Shown here piece by piece: positions 56,021-64,000 of a stretch of 64,000 nt of DNA. A model generated the notes under the pieces. That model was not told the origin of the DNA and ran no database searches. It saw nothing but the letters and a program-made list of their open reading frames with translations. The translations under genes were made by a program, and so were the position numbers. Every line of letters starts with the position of its first letter. Position 1 is the stretch's first letter. The DNA is from Filomicrobium sp. (GTDB lineage Bacteria; Pseudomonadota; Alphaproteobacteria; Rhizobiales; Hyphomicrobiaceae), in the NCBI GenBank assembly GCA_017792465.1, contig CP051234.1:2574501-2638500 (forward strand), read 5' to 3'.

Positions 56021-56953
56021 GTGTCGGACATGAGCGAAGCAAAGGCCGGAGCGCCCATCACGCGCAACGGCATTACAATCGACGATACGTTCGCCGAAGC
56101 GTTCGGGATGAGTGCCTCGGGGCTGATCATCACGGCCGATACCGCCAAGTGGGCGCGCCAGTCGGCTTTGACGATGACTGGCTTCGGCACCTCCGTTATC
56201 GGATGCGGAGCCGAATGCGGGATCGATTACGAAGTTCCGCCCGAAGATACGCCTGATGGGCGGCCGGGTGTCCGGGTTTTGATTTTCGGCTTCGCGCCGC
56301 AGCTTGTCGAAGATCAGATGAAGAACCGCGTTGGCCAGTGTGTTCTGACCAGCCCCGGATCGGCCTGCTTCAACGGTGTTGAGAGTTCTGAGAAGATCAG
56401 CTTGTCGGGCGGACCGCGCTTTTTTGGCGATGGCTGGCAGATCTCGCGCAAACTGGGCAAGAAACGCTATTGGCGGGTTCCCGTCATGGACGGCGAATTT
56501 GTCATCGAGGACAAGGCGGGCGTCGTCACCGATGCGGTCGGCGGCGGCAACATGCTGGTCGTCGGCGAAAACCGTGCCGGCGTGCTTGAAACCTGCGAGC
56601 TGGCTGTCGAAGCGATCAGCAAGGTGCGTGACGTGATCACGCCGTTCCCCGGTGGAATTGTCAGATCTGGTTCGAAAGTCGGCTCGAAATACGGCGCACC
56701 AGCCTCGACCAACGATGCGTTCTGCCCGGTCCTGCGCGGGGCGGTCGATTCGCAGCTTGGCGAACAAGACAAGTGCGTTCTTGAAATCGTTATCGACGGG
56801 CTAACCTCGCATTCGGTCGGCGATGCCACGAAGGCTGGTCTTGCGGCCGTTCTCGAAGCCGGGCCATCGCGCGGCGTCCGCCGGATCAGCGCGGGCAATT
56901 ACGGCGGCAACCTCGGCCAGCACCACTATCATCTCAAGGACTACCTGCCATGA
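56021..56953 (+). CDS. fhcD: Formylmethanofuran:H4MPT formyltransferase subunit FhcD
   Basis: A 310-residue Ftr-type enzyme of the formyltransferase/hydrolase complex that takes the formyl group from methenyl-H4MPT-derived formyl-H4MPT to methanofuran and then formate. Matching segments: GITIDDTFAEAFGMSASGLIIT, GFGTSVIGCGAECGIDYEV, TPDGRPGVRVLIFG and NYGGNLGQHHYHL at the end. The GTG at 56021 has GAGGTG upstream. fhcC overlaps its stop (ATGA). fhcA and fhcB, the other two subunits, are not in the window. Confidence 0.94.
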   Translation: MSDMSEAKAGAPITRNGITIDDTFAEAFGMSASGLIITADTAKWARQSALTMTGFGTSVIGCGAECGIDYEVPPEDTPDGRPGVRVLIFGFAPQLVEDQMKNRVGQCVLTSPGSACFNGVESSEKISLSGGPRFFGDGWQISRKLGKKRYWRVPVMDGEFVIEDKAGVVTDAVGGGNMLVVGENRAGVLETCELAVEAISKVRDVITPFPGGIVRSGSKVGSKYGAPASTNDAFCPVLRGAVDSQLGEQDKCVLEIVIDGLTSHSVGDATKAGLAAVLEAGPSRGVRRISAGNYGGNLGQHHYHLKDYLP

Positions 56954-57759
56954 GCGCGCTCAAGCTGAAACTTCGTGCGGAGCCATCGCAGCGCGTGGAT
57001 CTCTCGCAACTCTCGCCGGACAAGCTTGCCGCTTCATCGATCGCGGAGATCGAAAAGCTGGTCATTGCCGAAGGTAAAAAGCCGATCACGGTCGGTGACT
57101 GTTTCGCGGTTAGCGGCGACCCGAGCGGCGCACTGCATTTCGAAGGCGGTTCGGAAAAGCTCGACTTTGTCGGTGCCGATAATGTCGGCGAAATTATCGT
57201 CGAGGGCGATGTCGGCAGCTATGCCGGGCGGCAGATGAAATTCGGTTCGCTTGAGATCCGCGGCAATGCAGGGAGTGCCCTTGCCTCCAATCTGCGTGGC
57301 GGCCAGATCGTCGTGCGCGGCAACGCCGGCGATCGTATCGGACACCCGCGTTCGGGTGAAAAAGACGGTATCGCAGGCGGCACCGTCATCGTGATGGGAG
57401 ATGCTGGAGATTTCGCCAGCGAGCGCATGCGGCGCGGGACGCTCATTGTCAAAGGCAACATCGGCAAATATGCCGGTGCGCGCATGATGGGCGGAACGAT
57501 CTTCGCCGAAAAGGGCTTGAGCGAAGGGGCTGGAACGCAGATGCGACGCGGAACGCTGATCGGTCCGACGCTGGAGAGACAGCTCGCGACGTTTGTCGAC
57601 TGTGGGACGCATGACCTATTGATCGTGAAGATCATGGAGCGTTTTTGGCGCGATACGATTGGCGATCTCGCACCGCCGGTCATCACCAAAGCGCCGCGCC
57701 GGTTGATGGGCGACATGTCTGGCATCGGCAAAGGTGAAATTCTTTTGACGGCCGGCTGA
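56950..57759 (+). CDS. fhcC: Formyltransferase/hydrolase complex subunit FhcC
   Basis: A 269-residue beta-helix protein homologous to formylmethanofuran dehydrogenase subunit C and to the C-terminal domain of glutamate synthase. The repeated G-x-x-G coils are clear: EGDVGSYAGRQMKFG, RGNAGSALASNLRGG, RGNAGDRIGHPRSGEKDGI, MGDAGDFASERMRRG and KGNIGKYAGARMMGG. It is translated by ATGA overlap with fhcD. Its role is structural within FhcABCD. Confidence 0.94.
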   Translation: MSALKLKLRAEPSQRVDLSQLSPDKLAASSIAEIEKLVIAEGKKPITVGDCFAVSGDPSGALHFEGGSEKLDFVGADNVGEIIVEGDVGSYAGRQMKFGSLEIRGNAGSALASNLRGGQIVVRGNAGDRIGHPRSGEKDGIAGGTVIVMGDAGDFASERMRRGTLIVKGNIGKYAGARMMGGTIFAEKGLSEGAGTQMRRGTLIGPTLERQLATFVDCGTHDLLIVKIMERFWRDTIGDLAPPVITKAPRRLMGDMSGIGKGEILLTAG

Positions 57760-57820
57760 TTGGCTGGTTGCCTGCGTCTGCCAAAATTGGGGGAGCGCTG
57801 TTCGCCAGCGCTTCCCTCAG

Positions 57821-58630
57821 TCAGCGCACGGTGGCAAAGCGCCGGCGCGGTACAAGCCCGCTGATTTCAACGATGAACTTCTGGCGGATGGCGCGGCCGA
57901 AATCCTCAAAACTCTTGGCAGCCAAAACGAACGATCCGGGCCCGCCGCGGACGTTATCTTCGTACCATTTTTCAAGCGTCAGCGCTTCCTTGCCTTCGAG
58001 GATTGGCAGTCCGTTGATGATCGACCCGTAGCCGACGATTTCGTCACGGAGTTCCGGGGTCGCCACGCTCGAATTGCAGTTATCCTTGCCGTCTCCGGAG
58101 ACGTCGACAACCTTGCGCAAGGCCATGGCAGGCACCGTCGGCAAAACCTTGTCGTTCAAGAAGCGCAAGAGATTTGCCAGGCACGTGAACTCACCGCTGA
58201 TCTGCGGCAAAGCAACGATCTTGGCAGCAACGGCCTCTGCGTCAGCCTGGCTGGCAATGCGCATCCACGGAAGTGCGATCTGCGGGCGGTCTGACCAGGC
58301 CACAATCGAAACGAGGATTGCACCTTGGGCGCCGTTGAGGATCGTCCCGACGACAGCTGGATCCGACAAGGCTTTGGCGATACCGCTCATTTGCAGATGA
58401 TAACGACGATCGTCGACAGAATTCGAGACGTCGACAGCGATGATCAAAGCGGTATCGACCGGCTCAAAGACTTCCGACGCTTGAGCGGGGGCTGTCTTGA
58501 GGGCAGCGGCGCAAAGCGTCAGCGCAATCAGGAGTACGCGCGCCAGGCTGAGCGGGAGCCGAGGCAGCCGAAGAAGCTCCTTGGGCCAGCGCGAAGCGCA
58601 ATCTGCGGGTAAGCAAGAGTGAGCTGTCAC
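57821..58630 (-). CDS. DUF1194 (VWFA-like) secreted protein
   Basis: A 269-residue protein with a hydrophobic export segment (~residues 25-50) and a von Willebrand-like domain: ALIIAVDVSNSVDD holds the metal-site DxSxS, and KVVDVSGDGKDNC the second part. This is the DUF1194 family, of unknown function. Its GTG/ATG start at 58630 overlaps the pentapeptide-repeat stop by 4 bases, so the two genes are coupled. They sit between the fhc and fbp operons on the opposite strand. Confidence 0.82.
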   Translation of the reverse strand: MTAHSCLPADCASRWPKELLRLPRLPLSLARVLLIALTLCAAALKTAPAQASEVFEPVDTALIIAVDVSNSVDDRRYHLQMSGIAKALSDPAVVGTILNGAQGAILVSIVAWSDRPQIALPWMRIASQADAEAVAAKIVALPQISGEFTCLANLLRFLNDKVLPTVPAMALRKVVDVSGDGKDNCNSSVATPELRDEIVGYGSIINGLPILEGKEALTLEKWYEDNVRGGPGSFVLAAKSFEDFGRAIRQKFIVEISGLVPRRRFATVR

Positions 58631-59487
58631 GGTCTCTTCAGCCCTGGGTCACCGGGTTTAGTGGCAACGCCGAGTCCCTTGGCTGCGTTGAGGCCTTTGG
58701 CTCCGGATAGGATGGCACCCTCCATGCTCGCACCGGCAAAGTCAGCTCCGGAAATATCGGCGCCGGTGAAGTCGGCGCCTGTGAGATCGGTTGCGCGCAA
58801 GTCGGCGTCTCGCAAATCCGCATTCTTGAAGATCGCGTAGGCGAGGCGGCCCTGCTGGAGATTGGCGCCTTTGAGAATTGCGTCTGTGAAATTGGCCCCG
58901 GCCAAGATCACGTACGGCAGAACGGCGATGGTGTTGGCACCCGAAGACAACGGACTGCAATCAGCTTCCGTCAGGTCGGCCGAGCGGAAGTCTGCGCCAT
59001 CGAGCCGCGCAAAGAGCCGTGTCCGGTGGAGTTTGGCACCGGCAAACTTTGCTGTCTCGCTGCGGTCGATGCGGAAGTCGGAATGGGTCGTGGGACGCAA
59101 AATAGTGGCTTCGCTGAGATCGGCCCCGGAAAAATCCGTCCCGATCAGGGTTGCACGGTCGAGCCTTGTGTAAGAGAGATCGACGCCCTGCAGGTTGGCG
59201 CGGGCCAGATCGGTCCCGTATAGGTCGGCGCCGGTCAAAGTCGCTTTCTTGAAATCGAGCCCGGAGAGGTCGATCAGCATCAAGTTGAGATCTGTGAAAT
59301 CTACCGGCTCTGCCGGCTCGGCCTTAAATAGCTTGATCGTCACCTCACGCGCCGTGAGGTCGGCAGCTTCAGCCGTTGCGGCCGCTAGATTCGCCGTTAT
59401 CAGGCAGCCACCCAAAGCTGCCCGTAGCCATCCCGCGCTTCCCAAGGTCATCAAGGCCTCGCTTAAATCGTGAGTTCCTCGCGGCAT
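58627..59487 (-). CDS. Secreted pentapeptide-repeat protein
   Basis: A 286-residue protein with a signal segment (CLITANLAAATAEAA) and about 25 pentapeptide units of the A(D/N)LXX type: TLTGADLYGTDLARANLQGVD, ADLRDADLRATDLTGADFTG and others. These form a four-sided right-handed helix. An interruption occurs around PLSSGANTIAVLPYV. The C-terminus is Gly/Lys-rich. It is the first gene of a two-gene operon with the DUF1194 protein. The function is unknown. Confidence 0.85.
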   Translation of the reverse strand: MPRGTHDLSEALMTLGSAGWLRAALGGCLITANLAAATAEAADLTAREVTIKLFKAEPAEPVDFTDLNLMLIDLSGLDFKKATLTGADLYGTDLARANLQGVDLSYTRLDRATLIGTDFSGADLSEATILRPTTHSDFRIDRSETAKFAGAKLHRTRLFARLDGADFRSADLTEADCSPLSSGANTIAVLPYVILAGANFTDAILKGANLQQGRLAYAIFKNADLRDADLRATDLTGADFTGADISGADFAGASMEGAILSGAKGLNAAKGLGVATKPGDPGLKRP

Positions 59488-59785
59488 TCTGTCGTCCGCA
59501 CCCTTTTATAACTCCTTACTACGCATTGAAATCTCATCCAGATCAACCTTCCGGGGGCCTGAAGCCTGTTAACTTGCTGTTGAAGCAACCTTAAGGCGAG
59601 AAAAGCCTGTAAAAAATAGGCAATCTGCCCGTGGGGCCCTTGTGATGATTTGCTGGGTTCGTAGACCGCTGCTAAAAGCGCTGCACAATTTTTTGAAGGC
59701 AACCTTCCGGGGAAAGCCAAACTGGCGAAATCGAGCCGGTTTGCGCCGCAGCTAATCCCCCGGCGATGCTGAGGAGCAGCTTGAG

Positions 59786-60826
59786 ATGGCTTCCGAGCAA
59801 ATGACTTTGGCGGCGTACCTTGAAGCCTGGAGTGCCGGAGACGCGTCCCGGCAGGAGGTTTCAGCGACGATCCTGGAAATGGCGAAGGCCTCTGCTGAAC
59901 TGTCAGCGCTTGTCGCTGAAGGGCCTTTTGTCAGGGGGCTGGCGAAAACGATTGGCGACGCTGGCGGCGGGGACGTCAAAAAGTTCCTCGATGTGGAAGC
60001 CCACAAGCTTTTCAAAGCCGCGCTTCAGAACGCGCCGGTCGCGGCAATTGGTTCCGAAGAAGCCGATAATGCCGAAATTCTCAACGAGAAGGCGCCGCTC
60101 GTCGTCGCGATCGACCCGCTCGATGGCTCTTCCAATATCGAAACCAACGTATCGATCGGCACCATTTTCTCCGTGCTACCGGTCGCCGAGGGTATGAGCC
60201 CGGACGAAGCGCTGCTCCAAGCAGGCAATGCGCAGGTTGCTTCGGGGTTTGTTCTTTATGGCCCGCAAACGACGCTCGTCATGACGGTGCGCGATGGTAC
60301 GCAACTTTTCACCATGTCGCCGAAGGATCGCGTGTTCCGCCTAACGCGCGCCAACCTGCAGATCAGTCCGAACAAAGCCGAATACGCGATCAATGCCTCG
60401 AATGAGCGCCACTGGCCGAAACCCGTTCAGACCTACATGCGCGAATTGAATGCGGGCACAGCCGGCGCCAGGCAGCGGGACTTCAACATGAGGTGGGTCG
60501 GCTCGCTTGTTGCCGAGGCCTACCGCATCCTGATCCGCGGCGGCATTTTCCTCTATCCGGGCGATTCAAGACCTGGCTACGAAGCCGGGCGTCTGCGGCT
60601 TGTCTATGAAGCCATCCCGCTCGCCTTGCTGATGACCGAAGCTGGCGGTGCGGCCAGCGACGGCACGCGTGCGATCCTCGATATCAAGCCTGATGACCTG
60701 CACCAGCGCATTCCGCTGGTGTTCGGGCCGCCCGATGAAGTCCGCCGTATCGAATACTATTTCCAGGTTCCGCCGGTTGAGCAGGACTCTCCATTATTTT
60801 CAGACCGCGGTTTGCTGCGCGACTGA
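59786..60826 (+). CDS. fbp: Fructose-1,6-bisphosphatase, class I
   Basis: A 346-residue enzyme that hydrolyses fructose 1,6-bisphosphate. AIDPLDGSSNIETN (residues ~108-121) is the metal/catalytic loop; GGIFLYPGDSR and LRLVYEAIPLALLMTEAGG match the substrate-binding region. The ATG at 59786 has GAGGAGCAG upstream. It is the first gene of an operon with prk, tkt and fba, closely spaced (21, 26 and 89 nt). The order is that of Calvin-cycle-type gene sets. Confidence 0.95.
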   Translation: MASEQMTLAAYLEAWSAGDASRQEVSATILEMAKASAELSALVAEGPFVRGLAKTIGDAGGGDVKKFLDVEAHKLFKAALQNAPVAAIGSEEADNAEILNEKAPLVVAIDPLDGSSNIETNVSIGTIFSVLPVAEGMSPDEALLQAGNAQVASGFVLYGPQTTLVMTVRDGTQLFTMSPKDRVFRLTRANLQISPNKAEYAINASNERHWPKPVQTYMRELNAGTAGARQRDFNMRWVGSLVAEAYRILIRGGIFLYPGDSRPGYEAGRLRLVYEAIPLALLMTEAGGAASDGTRAILDIKPDDLHQRIPLVFGPPDEVRRIEYYFQVPPVEQDSPLFSDRGLLRD

Positions 60827-60847
60827 TCGGGAAAGCGATAACAAGCG

Positions 60848-61732
60848 ATGTCAATAAAGCATCCGATCATTTCAGTTACGGGATCTTCCGGGGCGGGGAC
60901 TTCGACGGTCCGCCATACGTTCGAGCAGATTTTTCGGCGTGAAGGTGTCAAGGCTGTGATGGTTTGCGGGGACGCGTTCCATCGCTATGACCGCGATCAA
61001 ATGGAAGTTGCGATCAACAAGGCGGAAGCTGAAGGCAACCACAATTTCAGCCACTTCGGCCCTGAAGGAAACCTTCTCGCCGAGTTGGAAGCGTTGTTTC
61101 GGGATTATTCGATCAGCGGCCAAGGCCGGTACCGGCACTACGTGCATTCGGAAGGGGAAGCGAAAAGCTTTGGCCTGGAAGGCATTGAGCCGGGCAAGTT
61201 CACGCCCTGGAAGGAGGTCGAAGAAAATACCGATCTCTTGTTCTACGAAGGGTTGCATGGTGCGGTCATCTCGAACGGCATAGATGTGGCCAAGTATGCC
61301 GACCTCAAGATCGGCGTCGTCCCCGTCATCAACCTGGAATGGATCCAGAAAATCCATCGAGACCAAGACATGCGCGGCTACACGACCGAAGCTGTCACGG
61401 CGACCATCCTGCGGCGCATGCCCGATTACGTGAACTATATCTGCCCGCAGTTTTCCGAGACCGATATCAACTTCCAGCGCGTGCCGACCGTCGACACTTC
61501 CAACCCGTTCATCTCGCGCTGGATCCCGACGCAGGATGAATCGATGGTCGTCATCCGCTTCAAGAACCCGCGCGGGATCGATTTTTCGTATCTGATCTCG
61601 ATGATCCACGACAGCTTCATGTCGCGCGCCAATTCGATCGTCATTCCTGGCAATAAGCTCGACTTGGCCATGCAGCTGATCCTCACACCTCTCATCAACC
61701 GACTGATCGAGCGCAAACGGCGCGGATCTTAA
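60848..61732 (+). CDS. prk: Phosphoribulokinase
   Basis: A 294-residue bacterial-type phosphoribulokinase, which turns ribulose 5-phosphate and ATP into ribulose 1,5-bisphosphate. The P-loop is GSSGAGTST (residues ~12-20), with HRYDRDQM, NFSHFGPEGN, LFYEGLHGA and FISRWIPTQDES following. Rubisco genes are not in the window. In Methylobacterium extorquens, which lacks a working Calvin cycle, PRK makes RuBP as a signal for the LysR regulator QscR (from memory of the literature); a similar role here is possible. Confidence 0.95.
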   Translation: MSIKHPIISVTGSSGAGTSTVRHTFEQIFRREGVKAVMVCGDAFHRYDRDQMEVAINKAEAEGNHNFSHFGPEGNLLAELEALFRDYSISGQGRYRHYVHSEGEAKSFGLEGIEPGKFTPWKEVEENTDLLFYEGLHGAVISNGIDVAKYADLKIGVVPVINLEWIQKIHRDQDMRGYTTEAVTATILRRMPDYVNYICPQFSETDINFQRVPTVDTSNPFISRWIPTQDESMVVIRFKNPRGIDFSYLISMIHDSFMSRANSIVIPGNKLDLAMQLILTPLINRLIERKRRGS

Positions 61733-61758
61733 GACCTTCCGATAGGAGCATCTGATAC

Positions 61759-63765
61759 ATGAGTGCCGCTGACACCAATAATGAAGCGACCGGCGCAAGC
61801 CTCCTGGAGATGGCCAACGCCATTCGCGCTCTCGCGATGGACGCGGTGCAGAAAGCCAACTCGGGCCATCCGGGCATGCCGATGGGGATGGCCGATGTCG
61901 CAACCGTCTTGTTCACCCGGTTCCTGAAGATCGATCCGGCCGATCCGCAATGGCCCGACCGCGACCGCTTCGTGTTGTCGGCCGGGCATGGGTCGATGCT
62001 GCAGTATGCCCTGCATTACCTGATGGGCTACGAAGACATGACGCTTGAGGAGATCAAGAACTTCCGCCAGCTTGGAAGCCGGACGGCCGGCCACCCGGAA
62101 TTCGGTCACGCCGCCGGTCTTGAGACGACGACCGGACCGCTGGGCCAGGGCTTGGCGACGTCGGTCGGTATGGCGCTTGCCGAACGCATGCTGAATGCCC
62201 GCTTCGGCGACGACCTGGTCGATCACCACACCTACGTCATTGCTGGCGACGGCTGCCTGATGGAAGGCGTCAGTCATGAAGCGATCGACATGGCAGGCCA
62301 TCTCAAGCTTGGACGCCTCATCGTCCTTTGGGACGACAACTCGATTTCAATCGACGGCTCGACCGACCTTTCGACTTCGACCGACCAGGTTGCGCGCTTT
62401 GCAGCTTCGGGCTGGCATACGCTGAAGGTCGACGGTCACGATCCGGAAGCGGTTGCGAGGGCGATCGAGGACGCCAAGAGTGACACGCGGCCGTCGCTCA
62501 TCGCCTGCAAGACGATCATCGGCAAAGGCTCGCCCAACAAGCAGGGCACGGCGTCAACGCACGGCTCGCCGCTCGGCGACGAAGAAATCGCAGCAACGCG
62601 AGCAGCGCTCGGGTGGACGGCTGCACCGTTCGAAATCCCCGAGAATGTTCTTTCGGCGTGGCGCGCAGCGGGCAAACGCAATAGCAACGTGCGCGGAGCC
62701 TGGGCCGAAAAGCTGGCCGCATCAGCAAAAAAGGCTGAATTCGAAGCCGCCCAATCTGGCGCGTTGCCATCGGATCTGACGGCGAAGATCAATGCCTACA
62801 CCGCCAAGCTTGTTGCCGACGCGCCGAAGGTCGCGACGCGCAAAGCCTCGGAGATGGCGCTCGAAGTCATCAACGCCGCCGTTCCCAACACTGTGGGCGG
62901 CTCGGCTGACCTGACCGGCTCCAACAACACCCGCACGAAGGGGATGGTTGCCGTCAGCGCCGAGGACTTCGGCGGGTCTTACATCCACTACGGCGTGCGC
63001 GAATTCGGCATGGCAGCGGCGATGAACGGTCTGGCGCTGCACGGCGGGCTGATCCCGTACGGCGGTACGTTCCTCGTCTTCACCGACTATGCCCGTCCGG
63101 CTATCCGGTTGTCGGCGCTGATGGGTCAGCGGGTCGTCTATGTCATGACGCACGATTCCATCGGGCTTGGTGAAGATGGTCCGACACACCAGCCGGTCGA
63201 GCACGTCGCAAGTCTCAGAGCTATGCCGAACCTCAATGTCTATCGCCCCGCCGATGCGGTCGAGACGGCAGAGTGCTGGCTGGCGGCGCTCGAAGACGCG
63301 AAGACGCCGTCGGTTCTGGCGTTGTCGCGTCAAGGTCTGCCGACGCTCAGGACCGAGGCCACCGAGGAGAATCTTTGTGCCAAGGGAGCCTACGTTTTGC
63401 GGGATGTGCAAGGCACACGCGACGTGACACTTGTTGCAACGGGCTCGGAAGTCGAGATCGCGGTCGCCGCTGCCGAAGCGCTTGCAGCCGATGGTATTCG
63501 CGCAGCTGTCGTCTCGATGCCTTGTTGGGAGAAATTCGAAGCACAAGATCAGGCGTATCGCGACGCGACGCTTGGTACGGCGCCGCGCGTCGCCGTCGAG
63601 GCGGGTGTCGGGTTCGGCTGGGAGAAGTGGATCGGCCAGGCCGGGCGCTTCGTCGGCATGGACGGGTTCGGCGCCTCGGCTCCAGCCAAAGAGCTTTACA
63701 AGCACTTCGGCATCACGACCGAAGCCGTCGCCGACGCTGCCCGCAAGGTTCTGGGCCGCGCTTAA
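61759..63765 (+). CDS. tkt: Transketolase
   Basis: A 668-residue thiamine-diphosphate enzyme that moves two-carbon units between sugar phosphates. The ThDP motif [13 protein letters not shown] is near residue ~160, followed by [10 protein letters not shown] at the start of the chain, [14 protein letters not shown] and [15 protein letters not shown] at the end. The ATG at 61759 has AGGAGC upstream. It is third in the fbp-prk-tkt-fba operon. Confidence 0.96.
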   Translation: MSAADTNNEATGASLLEMANAIRALAMDAVQKANSGHPGMPMGMADVATVLFTRFLKIDPADPQWPDRDRFVLSAGHGSMLQYALHYLMGYEDMTLEEIKNFRQLGSRTAGHPEFGHAAGLETTTGPLGQGLATSVGMALAERMLNARFGDDLVDHHTYVIAGDGCLMEGVSHEAIDMAGHLKLGRLIVLWDDNSISIDGSTDLSTSTDQVARFAASGWHTLKVDGHDPEAVARAIEDAKSDTRPSLIACKTIIGKGSPNKQGTASTHGSPLGDEEIAATRAALGWTAAPFEIPENVLSAWRAAGKRNSNVRGAWAEKLAASAKKAEFEAAQSGALPSDLTAKINAYTAKLVADAPKVATRKASEMALEVINAAVPNTVGGSADLTGSNNTRTKGMVAVSAEDFGGSYIHYGVREFGMAAAMNGLALHGGLIPYGGTFLVFTDYARPAIRLSALMGQRVVYVMTHDSIGLGEDGPTHQPVEHVASLRAMPNLNVYRPADAVETAECWLAALEDAKTPSVLALSRQGLPTLRTEATEENLCAKGAYVLRDVQGTRDVTLVATGSEVEIAVAAAEALAADGIRAAVVSMPCWEKFEAQDQAYRDATLGTAPRVAVEAGVGFGWEKWIGQAGRFVGMDGFGASAPAKELYKHFGITTEAVADAARKVLGRA

Positions 63766-63854
63766 GACTTCAAGCCTTCGCAAAGGCCGGTCTCGCACCG
63801 CGCCTTTGCTTCAAAAATGTAAACGAGAATGGGCTAACAGGAGGGCCACCGGCC

Positions 63855-64000
63855 ATGGCACGGATTACGATGAGACAGCTGCTCGATCACGCAGCAGAAA
63901 ACGACTACGGCGTGCCCGCCTTCAACATCAATAACATGGAGCAGGGCCTCGCCATCATGGAAGCGGCGCAGGCGACGGATGCTCCGGTTATCATCCAAGC
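63855..64000 (+). CDS. fba: Class II fructose-bisphosphate aldolase, 3' truncated
   Basis: The first 48 residues of a class II (zinc) aldolase: [30 protein letters not shown] and DAPVIIQA are the usual N-terminus of Fba/CbbA. The window ends within the gene. The ATG at 63855 has AGGAGG 13 nt upstream. It belongs to the fbp operon. Confidence 0.92.
   Translation, partial: MARITMRQLLDHAAENDYGVPAFNINNMEQGLAIMEAAQATDAPVIIQ

Noticed and set aside
59606-59623. Inverted repeat GCCT...AGGC upstream of fbp as a CbbR/QscR site
   Set aside because: The arms are only 4 bp and the spacing does not clearly fit the LysR T-N11-A pattern.

Overview
The window looks like the chromosome of a high-GC alphaproteobacterial methylotroph, most likely Hyphomicrobium or a close relative in the Rhizobiales. 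The evidence is a lanthanide-type methanol dehydrogenase locus (xoxF, xoxG, xoxJ and quinoprotein accessory genes), two copies of the PQQ precursor peptide gene pqqA, two subunits of the tetrahydromethanopterin-linked formyltransferase/hydrolase complex (fhcD, fhcC), and many Rhizobiales-type housekeeping neighbours. This is inferred from gene content; no rRNA is present.

Layout. 0-7 kb: the end of an ABC-transporter solute-binding protein, a basic M15-type peptidase, a large sodium:solute symporter, purH and a GNAT acetyltransferase. 6.8-7.5 kb: a tandem duplication carrying two pqqA genes that encode identical 29-residue peptides, each with the same upstream regulatory block. 7.5-20 kb: a LemA-like lipoprotein, a secreted 8-repeat protein, a ParA ATPase, tRNA-Gly, a Pro-tRNA editing protein, a thioredoxin-TPR protein, a Lon-N domain protein, a Trm112 protein, a hybrid histidine kinase, olsB, dut, coaBC and a TPR protein. 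20-27.5 kb: a fused XRE/shikimate-kinase-like regulator, an HpcH/HpaI aldolase, a heparinase-like protein, rsmB, htpX and an SdhAF4-like protein.

27.6-32 kb is the strangest stretch. A TadG-like gene is followed by four extra copies of its own 3' end, every one followed by a hairpin; the copies differ only at synonymous sites. An unrecognised operon follows (ANTAR-domain protein, triple-GAF protein, small unknown protein), and two more copies of the same hairpin lie on its far side, against acs.

32-46.5 kb is mostly core metabolism: acs, MBL hydrolase, DUF1499, an EEP-like protein, pdxH, fabI, a histidine phosphatase, aroC, an ABC1/UbiB kinase, small secreted proteins, ribosomal protein L36 and tRNA-Val. 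46.6-55.5 kb is the periplasmic methanol-oxidation island: xoxF, xoxG and xoxJ on the minus strand, then a zinc hydrolase and a SoxYZ-like carrier on the plus strand, then two unknown secreted proteins, a YVTN beta-propeller protein and an MxaD-like protein on the minus strand. 56-57.8 kb holds fhcDC, and 57.8-59.5 kb a DUF1194/pentapeptide pair. 59.8 kb to the end is an fbp-prk-tkt-fba operon cut by the window edge. Together these genes cover PQQ precursor supply, periplasmic methanol oxidation, C1 transfer and sugar-phosphate metabolism or RuBP signalling.
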